Assembly (NCBI GenBank): GCA_035222895.1
Contig: JAVYIG010000037.1
Coordinates: 1,054,001 to 1,118,000, forward strand
From: Strongylocentrotus droebachiensis
Taxonomy: Eukaryota > Echinodermata > Echinoidea > Camarodonta > Strongylocentrotidae
Length of the DNA stretch: 64,000 nucleotides
Reading direction: 5' to 3'
The notes under the pieces were generated by a model. It was not told where the DNA came from, did no database searches, and was given only the letters and a program-made list of their open reading frames with translations. Below, one piece after another: positions 33,690 to 46,503 of this stretch. The position numbers were made by a program, and so were the translations under genes. Positions within the stretch are counted from its first letter, which is position 1. Every line of letters begins with the position of its first letter.

Positions 33690-33944
33690 TTTTCTATAAA
33701 TTGACAGGAGTTGGCGGTGGAAGCCCCTTCTAAAAAGTCAGTTGCACAGGCGTCGATTGAGAGAGATAGAGAGAGAGAGAGAGAGATAGAAAGAGAGGGG
33801 AGGGGCGGGGATGAGGGGTTGACACCATGTCAACTTTTAAAATAAAATCTTCAAAATAAATTGAGTTTGTTTTACTTTCCTGTAACTAAATATTTTTTAA
33901 TCAGGTCAGGAAATTTAAATTCTACGGATTTTTGTGTATGAGTG
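33690..33944. repeat. Block paralogous to 50226-50460
   Basis: ttgacaggagttggcggtgg, gtcgattgagaga, the purine-rich tract and atgtcaacttttaaaa are matched in order at 50226-50460. This indicates a segmental duplication linking the two ends of the micro-exon array. It includes a GA microsatellite at about 33766-33798. Confidence 0.6.
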
Positions 33945-34538
33945 ATGAATGAATTCCTCGTCATAGAAAACCCTTGAAAAGTCGTATTATCCATGTTTTC
34001 AGGCTGCCTGGATTGAGAATAGCAACATTATTACATATTTCACATAATATACTAATTAGATTATTATGCTAATTAGGCTAATTATACTACATATACATGG
34101 AATATCTTCTCATGAATTAATGATTAATCTTTCAAAAGTGATTTACAATGTTGCATTGCACCATTTTAGGCTTTATAGATAAACAATGACAATGAAGTCC
34201 ATATATTGTACATATTATGCTAATTATGCTATTTAAGACAATTGTATTACTTAAACATAAAAATTGGTGTCATAAATGAATTCCTTGTCATAGAAAACCC
34301 TTGAAAAGTCGTATTATGCATGTTTTCAGGCTTCCTGGATTGAGATTAGCAACATTACTACATATTGCACATATGCTAATTAGATGATTATGCTAATATG
34401 GCTATTAAAAAAGTTGCTCAAGGTTGCCAAGCTGGCAACCAAGCTGAATTTACTTCAATACCCATCTAGAACACAAATCAACCAAAAAACCTTGTACTTA
34501 TTAAAAACTTTTCCAGGTCTGAAAAACTTCTACAGGAC
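33945..34538. mobile_element. Solo right half of the TTA-target foldback family
   Basis: It is almost identical to 45330-45919 within the full element at 43813-45919 and ends at the same tip, ctacaggacta, followed by TTA. The left half is missing, probably by deletion. It lies inside the duplicated micro-exon unit. Confidence 0.8.
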
Positions 34539-34871
34539 TATTAGTAATCAGACCACACTGGGTCGAAAATCTAAACAGAGTTGGGGAAAGAATAAAAGCA
34601 TGTATATATAAGGCATGTCATTCGAACAGGACATATGGACGCCAAAGGGGGTTGTTTCAGGGGTTATCATCTAGGGAATATTGAAGGTATGGGAAAATCT
34701 GTGTTTCGGAATTATGAAAAATCAGAAAAATAAACCTTTAGAAAGACAAGTAACCCCAATTCAATCATATATAAAAGCACTTAGTCCGGATGTCAAAATG
34801 TCTTGCCTGTTCATATAGAAAAGGTCATGCTGGGTATAAACTTGGACCTGAAGTAAGAAAAGTACACAAAC

Positions 34872-34937
34872 CTTGGATGTGCCAGCATATTTGGTAGTTG
34901 AATCGTCAGATTCCTTTACTCCTTCCTGCCTTATCAA
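34872..34937 (-). CDS. Micro-exon A (22 codons)
   Basis: The minus-strand acceptor ttttcttctcggaag and donor AAG|gtttgtgt bracket exactly 66 nt, phase 0-0. The peptide runs from LIRQEGVKESDDS to AGTSK. The other two frames contain stops. It is the most 3' copy and would splice in phase to the exon at 28105. The acidic Ser-Asp-Asp core is a plausible casein-kinase-2-type site (inference). No known domain is recognised. Confidence 0.6.
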
Positions 34938-37534
34938 CTTCCGAGAAGAAAACAAAAGCATATTTACATTACAATGTTACGTCTTTCCAACTCTATTAAG
35001 TACGTAGAAGAGTTAAAGCATCTACGTCCATCGGTGGAGGTCATTACTGAGCTTCTCATTATTTCAGAAAGATATCTTGAACAAAAAAACAGAGGGTTCC
35101 GCATTTCATACAGATCGTTGCCTCATATAATGATTAGAAATCTAAAGAAATCTTCAAAATCAATGAATTTGATTCAATTTGTACTTAATGGGTATGGATA
35201 TTTTCAGATGCTTTTCAAACTTGAAAAGTTTTTCTGTTACGAACCAAGCTAAGAGAATTGAGATAAATGATAGAGGATTTCATAACATTATGGTTATTCC
35301 GTAATAAAGTTGTATGTGATTAACAGGACTAAAGCTTGTCGACAGAGGGAACCAAGCATTCAGAAACAATTTATAGTCAAGTTTGTTCATGCTTGTAGAT
35401 GTTCTAATATGCCCCATAGTTCCGACTTAGGAAGAAGCAAATAATCTTTATTAGCAAATACATGGACTAGGAGCAATGGATTGAATGACTAGAACTAATG
35501 CATAGAAACCTTGGGTGTTCTCTCTTGATTTGCTGCTAAGTCATCATCCAATTTTCGATCGGACATCTGAAAATATTCCTGGAAATACACGAAATTAAAA
35601 AGCATGTCATCCAAACAGGACATAGTAACCCTACTACTTAGAAAAGTTTAAGCATCTACGTCCGATGAGTAGAGGTCATTACTAAACGTCTCATAATCTC
35701 AGAAAGATATACTGTATACATAAACAGTGGGATACGCAGTACATACAGATCGTTGTCTTATTATGATGCTCAGAACATCGGATTTTTTTAAAAATCCATG
35801 AATTTAATTCAATTTGCACCCCAAAATATGGAAATTTTTCAGATGCCTTTTCAACTTGAAATGATGTTTAATCAATTCTGTTTTTCTTCTATGAAAGAAC
35901 AAAGGAAGTTAAGATAAAAAAAATTATCAAACCTTGGCTTTACCCAAATTTGCTTGTTTGTGATTAAAACGACTAAAGATTGTGGAGAGAGGGAAACAAA
36001 GCATTCAGAAAAAGATCATAATCAATGTTGTTCGTGTTTGTAGATGTTCTAATATGCCGCAAAAGTCATCATCCAATTTTCGATCGGACATCTGAAAATA
36101 TTCCTGGAAATACACGAAATTAAAAAGCATGTCATCCAAACAGGACATAGTAACCCCAAAGGAGTTTCAGGGCTTCTCCACTAGGTGATATCAAAGGTAT
36201 AAGAATAAGTGCGTTTTCAAATTATGAACCTTCAGAAAAATAAACATTTAGAAAGACAAGTAACCCCAATACAATCATATATAAAAGCACTTAGTCCGGA
36301 TATCAAGGGGCCAAAGGAGATCATTTTTGTTAATGGGAAAGATTTATTTCTCTGACAAGGAATATTACCCAGGCTGTTTGCCTTCTAAATGTATATGACT
36401 ATAGCTTTCACAGCTATTCGAATGAAGATGAAAAGCATTTTTGAACCATACTAAAGGCACCAAAATGTCTTGCCTGTTCAATATTCATGAATTTGATTCA
36501 AGTTGGACTAAATGGGTATGGATATTTTCAGATGCTTTTCAACTTGAAAAGTTGTATAATCAATCCTTTTTTGTTTCTTCTATGAACCAAGTCAAGAAAG
36601 TTTAGATACAAGATATCATCAAATGTTGGTTGTACACTATAAATACACTTGTATCTGATTAAAACGACTAAAAGTTGTGGAAAGAGGAAACAAAGTATTT
36701 AAAAAGAATAGATAATCAAGTTTGTTGTTGTTTGTAGATGTTTTAATTTGCTACAAAGTTAGGACTTAGGAAAAAAAAATTCTGTAATAGTAAATAAATG
36801 GACGAACAAATTTGCGTGTTTGTGATTAAAACGACTAAAGATTGTGGAGAGAGGGAAACAAAGCATTCAGAAACAATTTATAGTCAAGTTTGTTCATGCT
36901 TGTAGATGTTCTAATATGCCCCATAGTTTCGACTTAGCAAGAAGCAAATAATCTTTATTAGCAAATACATGGACTAGGAGCAATGGATTGAATGACTAGA
37001 ACTAATGCATAGAAACCTTGGGTGTTCTCTCTTGATTTGCTGCTAAGTCATCATCCAATTTTCGATCGGACATCTGAAAATATTCCTGGAAATACACGAA
37101 ATTAAAAAGCATGTCATTCAAACAGGACATAGTAACCCTAAAGGGGTTTCAGGGGTTTTCCACTAGGTGATATCAAAGGTATAAGAATAAGTGCGTTTTC
37201 AAATTATGAACCTTCAGAAAAATAAACATTTAGAAAGACAAGTAACCCCAATACAATCATATATAAAAAAAAAAAACAAAAAAACACTGAGTCCGGATAT
37301 CAAGGGATCAAAGGAGATCATTGTTGTTAATGGGAAAGATTGATTTTTCTGACAAGGAATATTACCCAGGCTGTTTGCTTTTAAATCTACATGACTATAG
37401 CTTTCACAGCCATTTGAATGAAGATGAAAAGCATTTTTGAACCATACTAATGGCAACAAAATGTCTTGCCTGTTCATATAGAAAAGGTCATGCTGGGTAT
37501 AAACTTGGACCTGAAGTAAGAAAAGTACACAAAC

Positions 37535-37600
37535 CTTGGATGTGCCAGCATATCTGGTAGTTAAACCGTCAGATCCCTTTACTCCTTCCTGCCTTATCAA
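37535..37600 (-). CDS. Micro-exon B (22 codons)
   Basis: It has the same acceptor and donor as copy A, 66 nt, phase 0-0, with peptide LIRQEGVKGSDGL to AGTSK. It differs from copy A at four bases, all changing the residue (Glu to Gly, Asp to Gly, Ser to Leu, Lys to Arg), while more than 300 bp of flanking sequence look identical. Confidence 0.6.
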
Positions 37601-38652
37601 CTTCCGAGAAGAAAACAAAAGCATATTTACATTACAATGTTACGTCTTTCCAACTCTATTAAGTACGTAGAAGAGTTAAAGCATCTACGTCCATCGGTGG
37701 AGGTCATTACTGAGCTTCTCATTATTTCAGAAAGATATCTTGAACAAAAAAACAGAGGGTTCCGCATTTCATACAGATCGTTGCCTCATATAATGATTAG
37801 AAATCTAAAGAAATCTTCAAAATCAATGAATTTGATTCAATTTGTACTTAATGGGTATGGATATTTTCAGATGCTTTCCAAACCTGAACAGTTTTTCTGT
37901 TACGAACCAAGCTAAGAGAATTGAGATAAATGATAGAAGATTTCATAACATTATGGTTATTCCGTAATAAAGTTGTATGTGATTAACAGGACTAAAGCTT
38001 GTCGACAGAGGGAACCAAGCATTCAGAAACAATTTATAGTCAAGTTTGTTCATGCTTGTAGAATGTAGATGTTCTAATATGCCCCATAGTTTCGACTTAG
38101 CAAGAAGCAAATAATCTTTATTAGCAAATACATGGACTAGGAGCAATGGATTGAATGACTAGAACTAATGCATAGAAACCTTGGGTGTTCTCTCTTGATT
38201 TACTGCTAAGTCATCATCCAATTTTCGATCGGACATCTGAAAATATTCCTGGAAATACACGAAATTAAAAAGCATGTCATCCAAACAGGACATAGTAACC
38301 CTAAAGTGGTTTCAGGGGTTTTCCACTAGGTGATATAAATGGTTCGGAAAAATGTGTGTTTTGGGATTATCAACCTTCAGAAAAATAAATCTTTAAAAAG
38401 ACAAGTAACCCAAATATAATCATATAGAAAAGCACTGTCCAGGTATTCAAGTTCAAAGGCGATTATTGTTGTTAGTGGGAATTATATTGATTTCACTAAT
38501 TTGGCACATTAACTTGGTTGTTTGCCTTCTTAATTTACATGTATAGCTTTCACAGCTATTTGACTGAAGACGAGAAGCATTTTTTAACAATACTACTGGT
38601 ATCAAAATTTCTTTGCATGTTGATATAGAAAAAGTAAGAAAAGCACACAAAC

Positions 38653-38709
38653 CTTGGATATGCCTGCATAGTTGTGGATTGATTTGTCAAATACCTTTAT
38701 TCCTTCCTG
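38653..38709 (-). CDS. Micro-exon C (19 codons, altered acceptor)
   Basis: The aligned acceptor AG of copies A and B is lost (ttcaat). The next AG in ttatggag would give 57 nt, still phase 0-0, with peptide QEGIKVFDKS to YAGISK and donor gtttgtgtg. The pyrimidine tract is weak, so this copy may be skipped or dead. Confidence 0.4.
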
Positions 38710-39540
38710 CTCCATAAATTGAATAGAAATTAAACCATATTTACATTAGAATTTAACGTCCTTCCATCTTCATTCAAAATTAAGTACGTAGAAGAGTTTA
38801 AGCATCTACGTCCGATGAGTAGAGGTCATTACTAAGCTTCTCTTAATCTCAGAGAGATTTCTTGAACACACAAACAGTGGGATCCGCATTACATAAAGTT
38901 CGTTGCCTCATATAATGTTTAGAACTTCAGACTTATTCAAAATCCATGAATTTGATTCCATTTGGACTAAACGGGAATTGATATTTTCAGATGCTTTTTT
39001 CCAAGTTGATGCTCCTTTTCAAGTTGAAAAGTTGAATAATCAATCCTGCTTTTCTTCTATGAACCGAGCCAAGAGAATTTAGATAAAGGATTTCATCAAA
39101 TTATGGTTATTCCCTAAATACACTTTTATTTGATCAAAACGACTAGAGCTTGTGAAGGGGGGAATAAAGCATTGGGAAACAAATCAAAATCAAGTATGGA
39201 GGTTTTTATGCCCCATAGTTCAGACTTAGAAAGAAACGAATCATCTCTAAAAGCAAATACATGGACGGCAGCAATGGATCGAATGGCTACAAGTTATCCA
39301 TATAAACCTTTTTTTTCTGGTTCCGCTGTTTTGTATTCAGACCACACGGGCCCACAAGACCAAAAGTGTAAGTTTCATGAACCCTCAGAAAAATCATCGG
39401 AACGCCCACAAGATTGCGATGCAGGTTTTTATGAATCCTCAAGTCATTTTCCAGAAGACCATGCAGAATGCCAGATATTTTATGTGGTGTAAATTCTTTT
39501 TATTAATCTTGATATCAAATCTTAACCCCAAAATGTGTTT

Positions 39541-41029
39541 TCTTTTCCATTATTAAAGGAAAAAAATAGCATTTTACATATCTGAATTGCTCCTAAAGAT
39601 TGATCTCTAACGTTTTCTATCTGACTCTTTTTTTTTAGTTGCGTAAACATAGCTGACACATTTCTTCTTTGACATTAAAAAAGATTGTTTGCTAAATTGG
39701 TAGAAAACATTTCATATATTACAACCATATGAATACAGTTTATTATATTTATTTTTCATCCTAATATACATGTATATGCAATAAGCAAAGGGTTTATATA
39801 TTCTTTGTAAAAAGAAATAATTGTACTAAAATGGTAAAAGGGTCTTACCCTGTGATGAGGGCGTTAATTACTGTGATATCTATCATAAAGATCTAGTATT
39901 CTACGAGTCGTGAATCTGTCTGGTTGCAATGAACATTGATTAATGGGGCACAACAGGGGTGTCAATATTGCCAAATATTGATGTTTTAATGGTCGGATTT
40001 GCACGTTGTCCTGTAAACTCAGCATGTCATCGCAAAGACAGCGAATTTCATACTGGTCATTCGTCAACCCATTTGTGCTGTGGCCTGGGGCATTCGTATT
40101 TAAGGAGGGGTTCACAGACCAGTGTTTTACTCTAGATTTTTTTCATTTCATTATCTTCGCTATTAAATTCTCTCTCTCTCAGAGGGGGGCCGTGGCCGAT
40201 TTGTTCATCTTGGATTTCTCTTTGCAGGAAGTGGCGACATTATGAAAATGCACAATTCGCTCTTCGCCATTTCACTGAGGGAAAATGAAAAAGGTAAACA
40301 CATAAACACTAGGCCCTAAAGCAAGTAGCCTTTAAGCAAGGCCTCGTGTCTGACGCCGAGCGACTGAAAAGAGACTAATTGCGAAAACCCGAGTGAATGC
40401 CAGAGCGAGTGGCTTCAGCCAGAGAACTTTAGTAATCTGGTTTGGATTTCTTATGTTAACCTTTGTCTCCGACTGGACTTCTCTAACAAAATGGTAGCGT
40501 CCAATCAGCGAATGTCAGCATATGTTATCCATCACACACACACACATACACACACACACAGTAAACCCTACGTAGTACGAATGCAAACAATTGACCTCTA
40601 CCAGTAGTGGTGGTAGAGGTCAGTGGCTATAACGTGGAACGAAAAAAAAAAGAATTGGACCGGTTCATTTTATATACAGGGAAAGTACGATTATCTCAAT
40701 TATGATTGTTAGCTTAAGTCATCAAATGCTTCCTATTTTATTGTAATTTGACATGTAAAATTGATTTAAATGTGATATTTTGTATATATCATTTACATGT
40801 TTATCTCATAAGCAAAACTTATTAACGTTTTTTACCTTTTCTTACATATTTTGATAACGAACGAATCACGAACATAGCCAACTGGGAGATGGCCGTTCTG
40901 GTTTGTCAATAAATCAAAATTTATGAATACTTCATGCCAGCAGTTAAAGCCAGAATCCAAAAGGCCTCGCAACTAACCCCGGGTCTCGAGTTCTCTCTTC
41001 ATCGCCGGCTAGATTCAATTAGCCGCTGA
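39541..41029. other. Unique stretch, no gene confirmed
   Basis: It is outside the recognisable unit. A minus-strand open frame of 84 codons at 39864-40115 and a donor-like GGgtaagacc at about 39842-39848 are present, but frame and donor do not agree. A CA microsatellite lies at 40532-40560. Confidence 0.35.
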
Positions 41030-43812
41030 TTGGGGCGGAAAATGTTCACGCCAAGACAACGATCAACTACCGCGACGCGTTTTGGTCCCTATGGAAACAG
41101 AGCATATGCATCAGTAGTCCGCGAATCATCTACAATGTACGGGACATGTTGCGAATACTGCGGTGAACCCAATCATAGAGCTAACACTTGTCGACATGGA
41201 ATCCAACTCCAATGTCGCCGATGTAACCAGCTTGGTCACAAAGAGAAGTTTTGCACTTATTAAAAGACTGGCCAAGAAGAGAGTGCCAATGTTGGTCACT
41301 CGCCTGTGCACCTCGACGAGCCTAATGTTAAAACATGTACTCCATATTTTGAACATGACAATAAAAATAATCCAAACAATCTAAAATGTATATCCTTAAA
41401 AGCAAGAAGCGTTGTGAATAAGATCGACGAAATAAGAACAATTATTGAACATGATAAACCTGATGTTTTTTTGTATTACGGAGACTCATTTATGTCCGGA
41501 AATTTTATCTTCTGAGATATTTCCCCAAAATTTTAAGGTAGTACGAAAAGATAGGAATAGACATGGTGGAGGAATTCTTAAAGCATATCATAATATTTTG
41601 TCAGTACTCCATAGATAAGACCTTGAGACAAACTGCGAAATTATTTGGTGCGAATTATTTTTTAAAGAAACAAAATCCATTTTTCTTGGAGTTTTTTATA
41701 GACCTCCAAACAGTAAAATAGAAAGTATTTATGAATTTGAAAAATCTATGTCATTAATAACTCATAATGGTAAAAAAATATGCAATGTTATTCTGACAGG
41801 AGATTTTAATTTACCAAGTTTGAAATGGGTAAACGGATATAATGTCACATCCGAAAACTCTGAGTTAACAAAATACTTTATGTCGGTTATTGACAACAAT
41901 TTCCTATATCAACATGTAAGTCAACCAACAAGAATTACTGATAAGACTTGTAACATACTAGATTTATTATTTACGTCTCATCCATCAGATGTGTCTAAAG
42001 TTAATATAATTCCTGGTATAAGTGACCATGAGGCTATAAGTTTCATTATTTGTTGTATGAATAACAGTGAATTAAAAAAGAAACATATATATTTTTATTC
42101 TAAAGCTAATTTTGAACAATTCCGAAAAGATTTGAAAGAAGCACCTTTATCTGAGGAAAGCAGAGATGTTAATGTGAAAGAATATTGGCAGTTGATTAAA
42201 TCTACAATAATAAAGATTTGTGATGCAAATGTTCCGCATGGTAATTTAAGAAAAGGATCAAATGTTCCGTGGGTAGATAAGGATTTAAGGAAATTGATGA
42301 GAAAAAGAAATAGAGCGTTTAAGAAAGCTAAAAGAACAACTAAGAGAACCCATTGGGAAAAATACAGACAGTTGAGAAAAGAAGTAAAAAAGAAAGTTAA
42401 ATTGAATTATGTAAATTATTTACGCAATGATATATGCAATAGTCTTAAACGTAATCCTAAACTTTTTTGAATTTTATTAAGTCCAGAAAGTGTGACCCTG
42501 GTAGGATAGATTGCTTAAATGTCAGTGGTAGAATTATTACTGAAGATCAACCAAAAGCTGATGTTTTTAATGAACAATTTAATCAAATTTTTAGTAATTG
42601 TGAAACCCTTTCCCAGCCCCAATCAAATAGTAATGCTCCTATTATGGAGGATATTCAATGTACCGAAGCTGAAGTCTTAAAGTTGTTAAAGAATGTAGAC
42701 ATTTCAAAAGCGCAAGGCCCCGATGAATTAGCCCCATGTTTGTTGAAAGAAGGTGCAGAACAATTGGCACCTGCTCTTTGTAAACTTTTTAATCTGTCTT
42801 TGTCATCAGGTGTATTGCCAGCCGATTGGCAAAAAGCTAATATATGTCCATTGTATAAAAAGGGTAACAAACAGGATCCGGGTAATTATCGCCCTATATC
42901 TCTTACGTCCATTACATGCAAGGTCTTAGAACGCATAATTTGTAAACGTCTTATTGAACATTTTAATGAAAATAATATACTATGTGACAATCAACATGGT
43001 TTTCGGGAAAAAAGAAGTTGTGAAACACATCTTATAGAAGCAATTAATGATTGGAGTTATAATATGGAGTCTGGTTCAAGCGTCCACATTGCTTTCCTTG
43101 ATTTTGCAAAGGCGTTTGATAGTGTACCTCACGACCTTTTAATAACAAAACTTGAAATGTATGGTGTAAGATTTCAAAATTTAGAATGGATAATGAATTT
43201 TTTACAGAATAGATATCAAAGGGTGGTTATAAATGGCGAATGTTCTTCATGGATCAAAGTTAAATCAGGCGTTCCGCAAGGAACAATTTTAGGCCCGATA
43301 TTGTTTTTATGTTTCATTAATGATATGCCTAATAATATTTCATCAACTATTCGATTATATGCGGACGATTGTATATTGTACCGTACAATTTTCAATTTAG
43401 ATGATTGCAAGATATTACAAAATGATTTAGAAGTTTTAAGTAAATGGTCTGAAACATGGATGCTCGACTTTAATGTATCAACGTGTAAAACTATGAAAAT
43501 GTCTCGAAAGCTTCACGATATAACATATAATTATTCTCTCAATGGACAGGAGTTAACAAATGTAAAGTCTGAAAAATACTTAGGTCTTGTAATACATGAT
43601 TCTTTAAACTGGAACGACCATTGCACTGACTTATATACAAAATGTAACAGGATCATGGGAATTATAAGACGGAATTTTGTTAATTGTCCAAAGTCTATTT
43701 TACAAAGTCTTTTTGAATCACTAATTCGCTCACGTTTAGAATATTGTTTTACAGCATGGGATCCCTATAGAAACACACACAAAGAGAGGATTGAACGTAT
43801 TCAAAAACGTTA
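41030..43812 (+). pseudogene. LINE with CCHC knuckles, endonuclease and RT (5' part)
   Basis: Two zinc knuckles (CEYCGEPNHRANTC and CRRCNQLGHKEKFC) end an ORF1 remnant at 41263. An endonuclease follows in broken frames: the Asn motif reads LKARS instead of LNARS and the Glu motif is lost near 41480. GDFNLP (41799) and SDHEA (about 42021) persist from 41748. A frameshift lies at about 42465. RT then reads SKAQGPDELAP, NYRPISLTS, NQHGFREKRS, FLDFAKAFDSVPH, SGVPQGTILGP and YADD at 43358-43369. The frame is then cut by a foldback insertion at 43813. It is of the CR1/L2/Jockey-like group and inactive. Confidence 0.88.
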
Positions 43813-45919
43813 TAGTCCAGTAGACGGTACCATATGCCATGTACATGACCTGGAAAAGTTGATAAGTACAAGTTTTTGTTGTTGATTTGTGTTCTAGATG
43901 GGTATTGAAGTAAATTCAGCTAGGTTGCCAGCCTGGCAACCTTGAGCAACTTTTTTAATAGCCATATTAGCATAATCATCTAATTAGCATATATGCAATT
44001 TGTAGTAATGTTGCTAATCTCAATCCAGGAAGCCTGAAAACATGCATAATACGACTTTTCAAGGGTTTTCTATGACAAGGAATTCATTTATGACACCAAT
44101 TTTATGTTTAAGTAATACAATTGTCTTAAATAGCATAATTAGCATAATATGTACAATATATAGACTTCATTGTCATTGTTTATCTATAAAGCCTAAAAAT
44201 GGTGCAATGCAACATTGTAAATCACTTTTGAAAGATTAATCAATAATTCATGAGAAAATATTCCATGTATATGTAGTATAATTAGCCTAATTAGCATAAT
44301 CATCTAATTAACACATTATGTGCAATATGTAATAATGTTGCTATTCTCAATCCAGGCAGCATGAAAACATGGATAATACGACTTTTCAAGGGTTATCTTT
44401 GACGAGGAATTCCTTTATGACACCAGTATTTATTTTTGAGTAATGCAATTGTCTTAAATAGCATGATGAGCTAATAAGCATATGTACGATATATGGACTT
44501 TATTGTCATTGTCTATCTATAAAGCCTAAAAATGTTGCAATGCAACATTGTGAATGACCTTTTGAAAGACTACACATTAATTCATTAGAAGATATTCCAT
44601 GTAGATGTCGTATAATTAGCCTAATTAGCATATTATACACTGTATGTGCAATATGTAATAATGTTGCTAATCTTACTCGAGGAAGACTGAAAACATGGAT
44701 AATATGACTTTTCCAGGGTTTTGCATGACGAGGGATTTAGTTGTGACACCATTTTTTTATTTTTAAGTAATGCAATTGGCTTAATATTTAATTATTGTAC
44801 TAATAAGCCTAATTAGCATATATGTAGAATATCAATTATTTGGGACTCTATTTAGCTTCACAGATACGTGGTGGTTATCTTGGTTGCAAGGCAATGTTGT
44901 CGAACCTCATGAAAGGCCAGGGATGTTGAATACAACAGAGCGAACTATGATCTGTCTATGTTTACCGAAGCCAGAACCATTGAGAGTACAAGCCCGATGT
45001 TGCTCAAGCTTGTGGCAGAATTCCTGGAAAAGTCATATTTAATATATCCATGTTTTCAGGCTTCCTGGATTAAGATTAGCAACATTATTACATATTGCAC
45101 ATATATGCTAATTAGGCTAATTATACGACATCTACATGGAATATCTTCTCATGAATTAATGATTAGTCTTTCAAAAGTGATTTACAATGTTGCATTGCAC
45201 CATTTTTAGGCTTTATAGATAAACAATGACCATGAAGTCCATATATTGTACACATGCTTATTAGCTCATTATGCTCATTGTGATATTTAAGACAATTGCA
45301 TTATTTGGAATCAAATACTGATGTCATAAATGAATTCCTCGTCATAGAAAACCCTTGAAAAGTCGTATTATCCATGTTTTCAGGCTGCCTGGATTGAGAA
45401 TAGCAACATTATTACATATTGCACATAATATGCTAATTAGATTATTATGCTAATTAGGCTAATTATACTACATATACATGAAATATCTTCTCATGAATTA
45501 ATGATTAATCTTTCAAAAGTGATTTACAATGTTGCATTGCACCATTTTTAGGCTTTAAAGATAAACAATGATAATGAAGTCCATATATTGTACATATTAT
45601 GCTAATTATGCTATTTAAGACAATTGTATTACTTAAACATAAAAATTGGTGTCATAAATGAATTCCTTGTCATAGAAAACCCTTGAAAAGTCGTATTATG
45701 CATGTTTTCAGGCTTCCTGGATTGAGATTAGCAACATTACTACATATTGCACATATGCTAATTAGATGATTATGCTAATATGGCTATTAAAAAAGTTGCT
45801 CAAGGTTGCCAAGCTGGCAACCAAGCTGAATTTACTTCAATACCCATCTAGAACACAAATCAACCAAAAAACCTTGTACTTAACAACTTTTCCAGGTCTG
45901 AAAAACTTCTACAGGACTA
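43813..45919. mobile_element. Foldback element with TTA target duplication and 327-bp subrepeats
   Basis: The ends TAGTCCAGTAGA and the complement of TCTACAGGACTA form inverted termini, flanked by TTA on both sides (43810-43812 and 45920-45922). Each arm is built from tandem units of about 327 bp (starts near 44036, 44362 and 44690 in the left arm, inverted in the right arm). Removing the element and one TTA restores the host LINE frame across the junction (IQKRY then VRMMCK). A 3-bp TTA duplication is typical of PIF/Harbinger-type transposition. No transposase is present. Confidence 0.85.
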
Positions 45920-46277
45920 TTACGTAAGGATGATGTGTAAGGATTGGTCTACGAGTTATAACGTGTTATTACAAAATGTCAAAATGAATTTATTAGAAAA
46001 TAGACGAAAGTACCATAGACTTGTTTTTTACTATAAGATTGTAAATAACTTGATTAATGTAGGAGAAGTAAATAGGTGCACACGAGCGAACAGAATAGGA
46101 AGAAATGATAATACTTTTAAGATGCACGTTCCATATGCCAGAACAGACTATTATATGAAATCCGTTTATCCCCAAACAATTAATGAATGGAATCAACTCC
46201 CACAAACAGTAGTAAACAGTCAATCGCTAAATACCTTTAAATCGGCTCTGGTAAAACATCTCAATCTAGATTTTTGA
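45920..46277 (+). pseudogene. LINE C-terminal part downstream of the foldback insertion
   Basis: It continues the RT protein of 41030-43812 (DWSTSYNVLLQNVKMN to VVNSQSLNTFKSALVKHLNL) with the typical C-terminal pattern NEWNQLP. A short 3' UTR ends in aataaaataaaataat near 46503. Confidence 0.85.
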
Positions 46278-46503
46278 AATAGAAGTGTCTTGCAATTTCT
46301 AACTTGTATTTCTGTTGTTGTATTTATATTGAACTATAACCTATGTCATACTTCGATATTTTATGTATCAGTATTTACTGTGTAATTATGTATGCCATTT
46401 TACTGCCCATATCTGGGATGCAAACCTGTATGGGTTTTTCTAAACCTTGTTTTGTAACCCAAGACATGTATATATTTTTATATTGTCTGAATAAAATAAA
46501 ATA

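Larger units (their letters stand above)
34540..39540. repeat. Tandem intron-exon units of the micro-exon array (part 1)
   Basis: A unit of roughly 1.2-1.5 kb is repeated with deletions. Landmarks are agcatgtcatycaaacagga, gacaagtaaccccaata, atcatatataaaagca, the micro-exon, agcatctacgtccatc, catggactaggagcaatgga and tctggttc. Copies start near 34614, 35605, 36127, 37108 and 38271; those at 35.6 and 36.1-36.5 kb lack the exon. The frames open in two copies on the plus strand (34974, 37637) are broken in all others and are not genes. Confidence 0.75.

Noticed and set aside
34974..35252. 92-codon plus-strand ORF, repeated at 37637-37915
   Set aside because: The same region is broken by stops and indels in the other unit copies; it is intron sequence next to the micro-exon on the other strand. 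Identity of the two ORFs reflects recent duplication.
39130..39492. 120-codon plus-strand ORF
   Set aside because: It lies in a diverged copy of the tandem unit and matches non-coding landmarks of other copies.
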